Below are positions 35,730 to 44,701 of a stretch of DNA of 56,960 nucleotides, piece after piece; within the stretch, counting starts at the first letter, position 1, and each line of letters begins with the position of its first letter. Source of the stretch: Paulinella micropora. Lineage: Eukaryota > Cercozoa > Imbricatea > Euglyphida. Location: NCBI GenBank assembly GCA_009731375.1, contig BJOX01000026.1, forward strand, positions 1,257,398-1,314,357. The letters run 5' to 3'. The notes beneath the pieces were generated by a model. The model was given only the letters and a program-made list of their open reading frames with translations. It searched no databases and was not told the origin of the DNA. Made by a program: the position numbers and the translations under genes.

Positions 35730-36502
35730 TTTTTTACACGTTTTTTTCTCGTTTTCTCGGAGAACATTTCATCAATAATTCTTCGTCTCTTTTCTTCTTC
35801 CAAATCTTTTTCTTGTTTATTTACTTTGTCAGTTATATCAGTTATTTTTGGGGAAGATGTAGTTGCGGTTTTCTTTGGTTTATTTGTAGTTGAAGGGGGA
35901 TTCGGGTTCGCTATAATAGGCTGTGCAACTGGAGCCGTCAATAATCCCTGTCTATGTCGTTGTTCTGCCTGTAGTTCCTGAATAAGTCGTTGTTCCTTTT
36001 TCTGTTCCCTAGACTTTTCTTCCTGTCTTTCCTTAATCTCCGCCAGTTGTCTTTTATGATCCCTATTCATTATTTCATTTAGTTCCTTAGTATCTGCTTT
36101 GATTTTTCTTTCTAGCCTCTTCTTCTCCTCTTCTAAATCCTCCCTTTTCTTCTTTTCCTTTCTTCCTCGTCATGTATTAACTCATATTTCTTTTGTAAGT
36201 TGCTTGTATCTGGTTTCGGTTCTCGTGTTCAAGACGATTGAAATCAGATTTGATTATTTTTTTTCCCTTGGTTTGCGACTAACCCTTTGCGACTTTGGCT
36301 TATTACCAATATATTTCATAAAAAGTTTAACGATTTGTAATGTGCTTAAATCATTTGTTTTCTTACCAAAATTAAGATAATATTTTTTACCCTTCTGGAT
36401 AATATAAGGCCTTCCGCTCTTATTTCTATATACTCGTGGGGGTCTTACCTTTGATATTTTAGAATTGCGTGATAATTTAGAATTGCGCTTCATGCTTCGC
36501 AT
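35726..36502 (-). CDS. basic, coiled-coil virion-type protein, frameshifted
   Basis: Segments in three frames read as one gene: a basic start (VRPPRVYRNKSGRPYIIQKG, then RKPREKK) at 36502-36254, a middle piece (IKSDFNRLEHE; KPDTSNLQKKYELIHDEEER) and a coiled coil from about 36170 (REDLEEEKKRLERKIKAD) to 35726. The shift at 36254 lies in an A8 run. The end overlaps the protease ATG by four bases. The first ATGs lie inside the stem-loop at 36453-36523, so the true start is uncertain. Candidate internal scaffold or core protein; family not recognised. If the pieces are separate, the last one (114 aa) is the safest. Confidence 0.5.
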
Positions 36503-36523
36503 TATCGCTTATTCTAAAACATC
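36453..36523 (-). repeat. intergenic stem-loop with duplicated arm (minus orientation)
   Basis: Arms TTTTAGAATTGCG and CGCTTATTCTAAAA. The left arm is duplicated (ATAATTTAGAATTGCG again), so two alternative pairings exist. Confidence 0.8.
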
Positions 36524-36555
36524 TATTTTTCTTTATTAAAAAAATTAATCTGGAA

Positions 36556-36616
36556 CGATGTTTGTAAAACACACGAAAATGAGTGAAACGAATGAGAGTG
36601 TGGATTTACAAATATC
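36556..36616 (+). repeat. intergenic stem-loop (plus orientation)
   Basis: Arms TTTGTAAAACACAC and GTGTGGATTTACAAA, loop GAAAATGAGTGAAACGAATG. Confidence 0.9.
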
Positions 36617-36617
36617 A

Positions 36618-36866
36618 TTAGCGAAACTTTACAGCACCTCCTCGTTGCTTACCATATCCGAGTTTTGATGCTGTAGCACTAACACTACCTGCGTAAGGCA
36701 CCCCAATGCTACTCAATGCCCCCGCAGTTCTAGAGATTACCTTATTATCGCGAAGAAATTTATTAACAGCCAAGGCTGTTTTTCCGACCTTAGCCCAGTT
36801 AATCTTTCCTCCCTTTTGACCACATCCCTTCTTCTTAGTTTTCTTTTTTCCTCCCTTCTGTGGCAT
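36618..36866 (-). CDS. small basic virion-type protein with Gly-rich tail (82 aa)
   Basis: I start at the ATG at 36866 because the longer frame to 36953 has no ATG. It opens MPQKGGKKKTKKKGCGQKGG, has a helix ALAVNKFLRDNKVISRTAGA, then SIGVPYAGSVSATASKLGYG and a basic GGAVKFR end. Short proteins with L-K/R-x..-K-V-I-S-R...G-V-P-Y-A-G..A-x-x-L-G-Y-G are common next to the ATPase in polinton-like viruses. By size, charge and the amphipathic segment a core or membrane-active virion role is plausible, but this is inference. The 5' extension to 36953 is open and hydrophobic and might belong to the gene after an undetected shift. Confidence 0.55.
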   Translation of the reverse strand: MPQKGGKKKTKKKGCGQKGGKINWAKVGKTALAVNKFLRDNKVISRTAGALSSIGVPYAGSVSATASKLGYGKQRGGAVKFR

Positions 36867-36976
36867 TGATGGATTGTATCCGATTTTATATCCTGATGGT
36901 TGTGAAATTATCACTGGTGATAGTATTATATTACTGGCATATATAATACACAAAAATAATTATAAAAAATATTATT

Positions 36977-37787
36977 TTACTTAAGACGAAAATTAAAAAT
37001 CTTCCGTAATTCATCATCAACACTTGAAACATAAAGAAAATTAAATCGTTCCTTTGTTGCTTTGTGATACTTTTGAAGAAAGTAATCAAAATCAAAAGAT
37101 AGGTCTAAATGTTTATACACGAGTTCCATTTTGTCCTGAGATTGGCCTGGAAAGATTAACAAATAATCTAACTGCTTAATGGGTTCTGGTCGTAGGTCGT
37201 TCAAATACTGACTTGACATAATTACCTTTGATTTATAGTGTCTGTTCTTTTTTAACAAATCACTTACGGACTTGTCTCTTAATCCACTTCCTAAATCGTC
37301 CAAAACAAAAACAACCTCTGGAGAAATATACTTACTTGGTCTCGCCTCCGCGGCGCTCTGTTTCTTTTTTTCTTCTTTTCCAAAGTGTAAAAATTTTGGT
37401 TTCTCTATTTCTTCTTCATCTTTGATTTCTCCTTCGTGTTGCTCGTCATGTCTGTTCAGTTTGTCAAGTTCATAGTCTGTAACATTTACACCATCCGATT
37501 TAAGAAAGGTATATATTGCCATCGGGTTGCCTCTGTTCTTAAAGTGCTTTACCATTGCTTTATAAATGTAGTCCTTGTGAATTGTTGAAGCAATAATGAC
37601 AACGGGTTTTTCTGTCTGTCGTTCGTTTCAGTATTTCAAAGAGTGCTGTCGTTTTCCCGCTCTTCTTACGGGCGAGTAGAAATATGTTGGCATACGGCTC
37701 GTTGAATAATTTATAACCTTTTGCTTTTTTATTTCCATCCCCCTCTTGTTTTACAGGCTTCACCTTGACATTGTTAATCTTAAGCAT
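36977..37787 (-). CDS. FtsK/HerA-type genome packaging ATPase, frameshifted
   Basis: ATG at 37787. Walker A is LLARKKSGKTTALF (about residues 38-51). After a one-base shift near 37618 the frame continues PVVIIASTIHKDYIYKAM, then a charged stretch, Walker B EVVFVLDDLG and the sensor-like KVIMSSQYLNDLRPEPIKQL, ending NFRLK. The A/GxxxxGK[ST], hhhhDD and S-S-Q pattern with a total near 270 residues matches A32-like packaging ATPases of Polintons and virophages, which pump the genome into the procapsid. The break lies in the linker after Walker A and does not hit a motif. Confidence 0.85.
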
Positions 37788-37800
37788 CTTATATTATTGC

Positions 37801-37849
37801 TTTTCTAAATTCACACTTTCGCTTCGCTTTCGTGTGTTTTAGAAAATCG
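37801..37849 (-). repeat. intergenic stem-loop (minus orientation)
   Basis: Arms TTTTCTAAATTCACAC and GTGTGTTTTAGAAAA, loop TTTCGCTTCGCTTTC. Lies just upstream of the ATPase start; the outer GATATT end is eroded. Confidence 0.85.
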
Positions 37850-37886
37850 TCTTTTTGTGGTATATATCTAACTATTAATTTTTTTA

Positions 37887-37952
37887 CGATGTTTGAGAAT
37901 AAACGGGATATCTCAAATATATTTGAGATTGGGAGTGAAATTCTCAAATATC
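37887..37952 (+). repeat. intergenic stem-loop (plus orientation)
   Basis: Arms TTTGAGAAT and ATTCTCAAA, with a nested TCTCAAATATATTTGAGA hairpin in the loop. Confidence 0.85.
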
Positions 37953-38307
37953 AGCCTAAGAATTCCAAAGCGATAACAATTCGGCCTGCTAAATTTCCTG
38001 TGTCAATATTTCCGCTGTCGGTTTCAAGGACTTTAAATGTATATTGTCAGTCAGTCCATCCGACAACACCCAAATTCTAACAGAGATTTGAAATGTTTGC
38101 TGTGGTGCTGTTCGCAAAGGTTCCAATAATTCCAATTCTATCCATGTAAAGAATTCTGGTTTTGGTTTCCGTCTGGTCGTTATAGTAGTGAATAAACTTA
38201 ACATTCATTTTGGTGGGTGTAAATGACATTTGAATGTTCTTGTTAAATGATTTACCAACAAAATCATTGCTTAGAAAAATAATCTTTTGGTATTAGAACT
38301 CCGACAT
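37951..38307 (-). CDS. degenerate element gene, unknown function
   Basis: ATG at 38307 (24 bases from a divergent ATG at 38332). Reading pieces in successive frames give VLIPKDYFSKQ, DFVGKSFNKNIQMSFTPTK, KFIHYYNDQTETKTRIL, RIGIIGTFANSTTANISN and YTFKVLETDSGNIDTGNLAG, ending TGA at 37951-37953 in the stem-loop. At least four shifts are needed over 350 bases, the highest density in the element. The V-L-I-P-K opening and small-residue content suggest a virion protein, but I do not recognise the family. Confidence 0.45.
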
Positions 38308-38331
38308 TGTTTATATATTGTATAATATATT

Positions 38332-38601
38332 ATGTTATTAATATTATTATTTGTGTTATCTCCAACTCGTTGGAGATTTGTGCTAGGTCGGACTGCCTGC
38401 GACTTTTATAGCAGAGCAAATCAAACAAAACGAGATGAGTGTGTTTATTGTATAAAGCAAGGAATAGAAACTAAATTTAAATGTGTGTATAAGCCTATGA
38501 GTGATTGGTGTGTTAGTTTTGATGAAGCACTGCCGTTAATGTGCTCAGGTAGTGATGCTTCTTGGTATAAAACTCAACTATATGAATGTTCATTTCTTTG
38601 A
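38332..38601 (+). CDS. possible small secreted Cys-rich protein (89 aa)
   Basis: The only plus-strand ORF of the central block. It opens with a hydrophobic MLLILLFVL segment that could be a signal peptide, and the rest has eight cysteines including DECVYCIKQG, KFKCVYK, DWCVSF and LMCSG. It converges on and overlaps the membrane-protein gene by 28 bases. The Cys spacing looks non-random, but I know no family that matches. It could be chance; base composition matches its neighbours. Confidence 0.4.
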   Translation: MLLILLFVLSPTRWRFVLGRTACDFYSRANQTKRDECVYCIKQGIETKFKCVYKPMSDWCVSFDEALPLMCSGSDASWYKTQLYECSFL

Positions 38602-38945
38602 ACTAGAAGGCGATGGAAGGCAAATGCTGATAAGCATGTTAGGATTCCGACATAAATGTTAGCAACCTCGCATGGCAAGTTCTTTTCAGATAGCCTCACG
38701 ATACAAAGGGTTATAATGGCAAGAATGATACCCATTTGAAATAAGTATTTAATAAGTCGGCTGTCTGTCGGTCTGTTTTTTATACAACAACAATTCCAGT
38801 TATCTTCCAATTCGTGCTCTACTTTTTTTTCCTCAGTCTTTAGTTCTACTTCAAGAACGCGAGACTTTAATTCGGGAGTTAGTTCGCCATCCATATCCAT
38901 AATAGGTGGTGGTCTGTGAAATGTAGTTGTATTATTGTTTGACAT
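38574..38945 (-). CDS. membrane protein with two transmembrane segments
   Basis: Start chosen at the ATG at 38945 (MSNNNTTTFHRPPP). Charged N-terminal region with LKSRVLEVELKTEEKKVEHE, a short NCCC cysteine run, then two hydrophobic stretches, YLFQMGIILAIITLCIV and YVGILTCLSAFAFHRLL. Its start overlaps the end of the fibre gene by 14 bases, suggesting coupled translation. Similar two-segment proteins occur in polinton-like viruses; possible entry or internal membrane role is inference. Confidence 0.6.
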   Translation of the reverse strand: MSNNNTTTFHRPPPIMDMDGELTPELKSRVLEVELKTEEKKVEHELEDNWNCCCIKNRPTDSRLIKYLFQMGIILAIITLCIVRLSEKNLPCEVANIYVGILTCLSAFAFHRLLVQRNEHSYS

Positions 38946-41900
38946 TATCAAGAACGGCCACTCTGATTTCTGCCAATTGATTTGCTTGGTCTTGTAGTAT
39001 ATTCATAAGATTTTTTTTTTCTTTTTCTAAATTAACTACCTTTTCCGCCATGTGTTGAAAAGCACTAACCAGTATTGGTATGAAGTCCGTGTATGTTATG
39101 CTTTCAAAGTTTCCATCCCCATCGTCTGCTTTTATTCCACTTTCGGATACAAACTCTGGAAATATTTTTTTACCTTCATCAGCAATAAATCCGTGGTTCT
39201 TTTGTTCTTTCTTTTTATCTGATTTCAAATAATATGAACAGCAGTTTATTTTAATTGTTTCTCAACAATCCCCGCAATCTAGTGTTTTAATATCTGATTT
39301 TAATCTCCTGTCCGAACCAGAAGACCATGTATTTGCTCCCGCAGCCAAATAAACATATCCTGTATTGTTTTCACCATTTGATAATGAAGTTGACCAAGCA
39401 TGTAATAATCCACCTGTATTCATTACCACCGCATAACCTGAAGAATCTCCTGCTTTCATAAATATTTGTGGGTTAGTCGTATTTGATAGTCTTTTTCTTA
39501 ATGTTAAAAATCCGCTGGATGCTGTCGTCATGCTTGTATCACTCTGAGCATAGATTACACCAGTCCCCCTCGCATAAAAATTTAAGTCCTGATTAGTACT
39601 GCTTCCCGTAGCATACATTGAATTATAACCAAAACCAACTCCCTGTGTCCCGTTGCTGTGTCTGAATTCAACACCAGCAGAAGATGCTCCAAGATTGGCT
39701 GAGACATATAACCCGACTGGTGTAGCATGAGACCCACTTCTTGCTTCTCCTCTTATGTCTGCCGTGCTATTAACAACAGATATCCCAGCATTTGCCGTTA
39801 GTAATCCCGCTGTGCTTATGTTCATTGCCTCAGTCATTGTTATTGCTTGCCCAAGTGTTCCATTATTTTTGTAATTAAAGCTCAGTTTGTTTGAGTATTT
39901 CGCTATTTGGAAATTTGATGATGTGTTTGAAGATAATATGTTTGTGCCATCAAAATAACAATCAAAATATAAATTGATGTTATCATGCGACCAGTTCAAT
40001 AATTGGAATGTTGGATAAGCATCCGCTGTCGTTATTGCCTGTAAGTGTGCCCCTCCCATATTACCAGCCGTTCCATACAATTCTAAGCCTCCCGTCGCAC
40101 CTACTCCTTTTGTTGAGTTGCCTATGATTATCGGCTTACCTGTTGCTGTTGTTATTTTGTCGCTCGTTGCCAACGTGGTTGTTGATATACCCGCACTAGC
40201 CGTTATGAACCCTTTTGTCCATAAAGTCCCGTTTGCCCCATTCAATGACATTAACAATTGCTCATTAAAATTTTCCCACACAAAACCATCTGCCGAAGCA
40301 AAAACAGACCTAAATCTTACAGCAAAGCCTGAAATATCGTTGCCTGCAACCGCAGACCCACCAGATAGACTTTTACCTGCCCCTGATTGAGCCATATAAA
40401 TCCCCCATCCTGAGTTATCTGTATCCCACAGAAATATACCCTGTCCATTTCCTCCATCTACTTTATTTTGAATAGATAACTTGCAACCGCCATCTGCTGT
40501 TAATAATCCGCTCGCCGTTAATGTCGTCGTTGATATACCCGCGGTTGAAGTAATTGTAGTTCCCGTTATTGTTCCAGCACTTGTTATGTTGTTTGAGTTC
40601 ATATCTAAGGCACCATAAAACCGCATACCTCCAGCATTGTTAAAACGGACAATGTCAGACGAAGCACTTTTATTATCCAAAAGTTTTGAAATATAAAGAC
40701 CTGCTCCTTTTGCATCAAATGCTACATTTGTGAAATACATAACCTCGTTGGTTCGCGGTTCCGCTTGTAGCAGTATTTAGAGTAAATAAGAAATACTGAT
40801 AATCTCCTGATGTCTGTGAAATGAATATATCACCTCCATTTTGGTTTAATATCCTCGCCCCATTATATGTAATATTTCTGCCATTAGTGATAGTTTGATT
40901 ATTAAAATCGGCATTGTTCGTTAAAGTTAGATATTTTATCGTAGTGCTCGTCCCGTTGAATGTTTTACTTCCTGTTATGGTTTGGTCTGTTGTTAGTTTC
41001 ACACAATTGTCATCCAGATATTGCATATTTACCCCTTCATTCGCATTTTGTGGTGCTCCTAGATTAACAATCCGACTACTATTACAATCTAAGCCCGTGG
41101 CATTAATCCACGCAACAATGGCTCCATCAATAATGAAACTTGTTTTTTTGGCAATTATTTCAAAGTTATAATTTACGCCCGTGCCCATATCAAGGCATCC
41201 GATAGTTCCTATATTGGCTGTGGAGTTAAAAACCACGAATGTTCCTTTTGTTGTTGCATTTGTTGAATTTCCAGTTATTTCAAGGGCACTGCTAAATGTC
41301 TTAATTCCTGCTATGGTTTGGTTTCCAGTTAGTTTCACATTTTGCCCGTCTAATGTATCCACATAACTTTTGTTTGCTCCATCCGTTGTTGCTGATGGCG
41401 TGGCTAAGTTTGTTATTTTGTTGTTATTCAAATTGAGTGTAGTGCCAGTTGCGGTTATAATTAAAGTATTACCTGAATATAACTCTACATACGAACCCGT
41501 TATTTGTATCGGATACCACATTGCTGTTGCTGTTTTTTGTGCTGCAATCATTCCTATTATTATATCAAAGGCTATGCCAATGCCGTCAAAAGTAGTAGGA
41601 TTGGACGAACCACTTAGTTCTAAAACTGATGTAAATTTTTTTATTTCCTGCTATGGTTTGGTCTCCTGTTAGTTTAACCACCGAAGTATCAAGAACTGAA
41701 ACATCCACACCATCAACAAGATTAACATTTGTTATGCTTTGGCTTTTCATATCAATACCCGCACTAGCATTTATTATGCTGCTGAATGTTTTAATTCCTC
41801 GTATGGTTTGGTCTCCTGTTAGTTTGACCACCGAACCATCAACTGCGAGATTAGCGAGGTTTATTCCATTATACGTAGAAGCCCCTGAGATAGCATAACC

Positions 41901-42692
41901 ATTCATATTAAGTCCTCCTGTCATACTAGCAGTGCCGTCTAATCTAAGAAAGGGTGAAGTGGTGTTTCTCCATTGCCCCGTGCTATAAATGAGTAATTGG
42001 TTATCTGCTGGTGAGCCCGTTATTAACACATCGCTATGTGAGTCTATACTTCCACTCGCTGAAACTTTATCATTATTATCTTGGTGTTCAAATATCCATT
42101 CATCAACATCTTTGGTATTTAGTAAATTAACTCCTGTTATATTCTTCCTTCCCATACTAATATTGCCTGTTTCATCCACATTTATCGGAAATGTTTTATT
42201 TACCCAGTTTATTGAATTATATGTTAGATAACTATTCATTGCTATTGGTGCGGTTATAACCACATCTGAAAGTGTATCAATTGAACCAAGGGCTGTATTC
42301 TTCCATTTGCCTTCTACATCGTTGTAAGTTAAGTATTGTCCGCTCGCTTGTGCAAATATGTTTCTGTCTATCAAATTATATAAACTGGTTTGGTGCGGAT
42401 TAGAAGTATTAGAGCGGTGTTGAGTTGAGGCTTTGACTTCGTCGTTGTCTCTCACTCGTTGCTCTGTATAGTATAAATTTTTTCCTTCTTTGATGTCTGT
42501 CGTTGATTTTAAAGCGAGACGTGTATCAAATCGGCCGTCAGTGTAATAAAGATTTACAGGTTCAGCATCTTCTGGCACTCTGTCGGTGTTTAAGCCCACT
42601 ATGTTTGTGTTCGTTAAGTCTAAGTTAAGTATATTCAGACTATCAACAGCCAACTCATTAAGGCCTAGTAATGATTTGTACTGACTACCCAT
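38932..42692 (-). CDS. giant fibre-like adhesin with S74 intramolecular chaperone, interrupted
   Basis: About 1,250 codons. The ATG at 42692 follows a stem-loop arm. N-terminal part has EPVNLYYTDGRFDTRLALK and GKNLYYTEQRV, phage tail-fibre motifs. The shaft carries repeats of VKLTGDQTIAGIKTFSS (about 40905-42700; four or more, with small changes) alternating with ITNL/ITNVN-like strands. The end has GSDRRLKSDIKTLDC and, later, HGFIADEGKKIFPEF with a final coiled coil, the S74 (intramolecular chaperone) domain with its Ser-x4-Lys motif. Breaks: shifts near 41600 and 40730, and an in-frame TGA at 39259-39261 within the chaperone. A virion receptor-binding fibre is the likely role. Confidence 0.8.
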
Positions 42693-42693
42693 T

Positions 42694-42744
42694 GATTTTC
42701 TAAATTCACATTTTCGCTTCGCTTTCGCGTGTTTTAGAAAATCG
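42694..42744 (-). repeat. intergenic stem-loop (minus orientation)
   Basis: Arms TTTTCTAAATTCACA and CGTGTTTTAGAAAA, sister of the stem-loop at 37801. Directly abuts the fibre ATG. Confidence 0.85.
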
Positions 42745-42780
42745 TTTGCCATATCATTAGAATAAAATTTTATTTTAAAA

Positions 42781-42844
42781 CGATGTTTGACAATAAACGA
42801 AAAATCTTGCGATTAGCAAGATAGAAGTGAGATTGTCAAATATC
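42781..42844 (+). repeat. intergenic stem-loop (plus orientation)
   Basis: Arms TTTGACAAT and ATTGTCAAA with the nested ATCTTGCGATTAGCAAGAT hairpin also seen at 30068. Last stem-loop of the set. Confidence 0.85.
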
Positions 42845-42890
42845 AATTAAATATTTATTATATACTAAAATATATTAATCTTAGTATAGA

Positions 42891-43407
42891 ATGCCGTCCA
42901 CCGAAGCGAGTCGTAAGAATTGGGGTAATGCTGTGGAAGGAATAAAAGCGAAAGCGAAACAACGAAAGATGGATCATGCTAAAAATGTATTAGCACAATA
43001 TAGAAATGCGGTTAAAAGCGAAGATGAAGATATGGAGAGAAAAATAGCAGAGATAGAAAATAAGAATTTAGCAACCGATATCATTAATGAGAAGGAGCAA
43101 GATGACACACCTGAGCAGAGTGAGAGTGAGGATGAGGTTGATTTCATTGATATCATTGCCGAAAAGATGGCGAAAATGAAAATCAAAAGAGCGAAGGCGG
43201 AAGCTAAGAGAGCGAAGAAAAAAAAGCAAGAGCCTCAGCCTGAAGAGCGAAGAAAGTGAAAGTGAAGAAAGCGAAGAAGAAATACCAGTAAAGAAAGGTA
43301 AGGGTAAAAAGTCTAGCAGTGTGAGCGTAAAAGTGTATAATCAATCTTCTGGCGGTGCTAAGAAAGAAAAAAATAATGATGTTGAAAAATGCTTTTTAAA
43401 ATTCTAA
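42891..43407 (+). CDS. highly charged coiled-coil protein, frameshifted
   Basis: ATG start. Residues 1-122 are a Lys/Glu-rich coiled coil (NWGNAVEGIKAKAKQRKM; VDFIDIIAEKMAKMKIKRA). The frame stops at 43259; one base over it continues SEESESEESEEEIPVKKG and ends KCFLKF, TAA at 43405-43407. The acidic Ser-Glu block before a basic block is typical of unstructured nucleic-acid or chaperone-like proteins. Only seven bases separate it from the integrase ATG, so the two probably share a transcript. Function unknown. Confidence 0.55.
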
Positions 43408-43413
43408 ATATAG

Positions 43414-44400
43414 ATGAGTGAAGAAAATCAACTTGACCATAAACATACAATTATTAATAATCAAAATCGTAATAGTCTCGGGGACACACCTACGGGGGAA
43501 GTAGTTAAGACAAAAGAAGAAGAAGCACTTGAAATTCACCACCAGAAAAAGAACCCTAAAATATGGAATACCATATGGGTTGATAAACCATTAGACTAAA
43601 TTTTTCTTGACTTAGCGGATATGAGTAAGATAAAGGACAAAAAAGGCAATAAGGGCTATGCTTGGATGCTTGTTTGGATTGATTGCCATTGCGATATTTA
43701 ATAATTATTACTTAAAAAATAAAACAGCAAAAGAAGTCTATTATGCCTTGAAATCAATCAAATATAAACCAAAGTCAATTACCACTGACAGCGGTGGAGA
43801 ATATAAAGGAGCAACCCGCGAATATTTTATTGAAAATGGAATTAAACATGATGTCGTTGAAGTTGGCGACCATAGAGCGCTTGCGGTTGTTGATAGAGTT
43901 ATAAGAAGTATTAGGAGATGGCTTGACCTTTTATTTGAAACCAATCGTAATTTTGATTGGGTTAGTTATATTCAAGACTTAGTAATGCCTATAATCATAA
44001 AGTCCATAGAGGGATTCAGGCCAAACCAGTAGATGTATTTTTTGGGAGAGACAAAAATAAACAAGCGATAACACGTGATAATTTAATAGACGAATTTAAT
44101 GTTGGCGATAGTGTAAGAAAAGAAAATAAACGAAATGTTTTTTCAAAAGGCGGTAAGACTTTCAGCAAAATTATTTACAAAGTCAAGGGGCGAAAGGGGT
44201 TTAAAATCATATTAAATAACGATGAGTTAGTAAGTCCAAGAGATTCATTGAAGACTGATTTTGATAAACCAATTGACGAAGAAAAAGATATGAAAGAGCA
44301 AACTAAAGAAGTTATTAAAGAAAAAGACAAAAGAATTATTAAAAAGAGAAGACATTCAGCCAGAGAACATAAGAACTTCAAAGCGAGAAAAAAAGGCTAA
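43414..44400 (+). CDS. rve-type (DDE) integrase, interrupted
   Basis: Pieces read as one gene: 43414-43599, then past an in-frame TAA (43597-43599) FLDLADMSKI...GYAWMLVWID, a shift near 43697 to YYLKNKTAKEVYYALK, ITTDSGGEYKG, and GDHRALAVVDRVIRSIR, and a shift near 44025 to FNVGDSVRKE and KTFSKIIYKVKGRKGF. First Asp is in LDLADM, second in TTDSGG, the third acid is Asp in VVDR, 34 residues on. That Asp replaces the usual Glu; Polinton relatives in protists sometimes show the same V-I-D-R, but I am not certain. The C-terminal piece is the SH3-like DNA-binding domain. It would insert the element with 6 bp duplications. Confidence 0.85.
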
Positions 44401-44701
44401 GGTAATATTAGATTTATAAGCAAAAAAAACAAAAGACTATTTGCCATGAGCAAACTTCCATCGGAATTGAACCCGCAACCTAAAATTTCAATGACGCCGT
44501 TGAACCCATTAGTTTACCCATAGCGAATATCTACCAGTGACACAAGAAAAAAGGTATTTGAAGCGTTATTTATCATCAAATTCTAGAAAATTCTATTTCA
44601 GTGAAAACCACCAGCAACACCCAGACAGCGCGGTGTCTGGCTGTCTGTAGGCGTCAGACAGAAAATCAGAATTCTGTCTGGACAGGTTTTCATTGGAAAC
44701 C
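44401..44701. other. intergenic region with palindromes
   Basis: No gene. It contains CAGACAG...CTGTCTG pairs and a nine-base stem CAGACAGAA/TTCTGTCTG at about 44655-44682, just before the ATG at 44702. On the minus strand near 44450-44530 there is a box B-like GGGTTCAATTCC but no foldable tRNA. Confidence 0.5.

Noticed and set aside
31113-41898. Plus-strand ORFs opposite the minus-strand virion genes
   Set aside because: Antisense shadows of the structural, capsid, protease and fibre genes.
29562-42844. Stem-loops as a CRISPR array
   Set aside because: They are separated by genes, have no uniform repeats or spacers, and no cas genes are present.
29562-42844. Stem-loops as a true integron attC array
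   Set aside because: No tyrosine integron integrase is present, and the genes are on both strands with paired borders; kept only as a structural analogy.
43658-44032. Separate 124-residue membrane-like protein
   Set aside because: Its start is spurious; from about 43700 it is the integrase core in a shifted frame.
44450-44530. Possible minus-strand tRNA with box B GGGTTCAATTCC
   Set aside because: Acceptor, T-arm and anticodon stems could not be paired together in any register; no valid anticodon.
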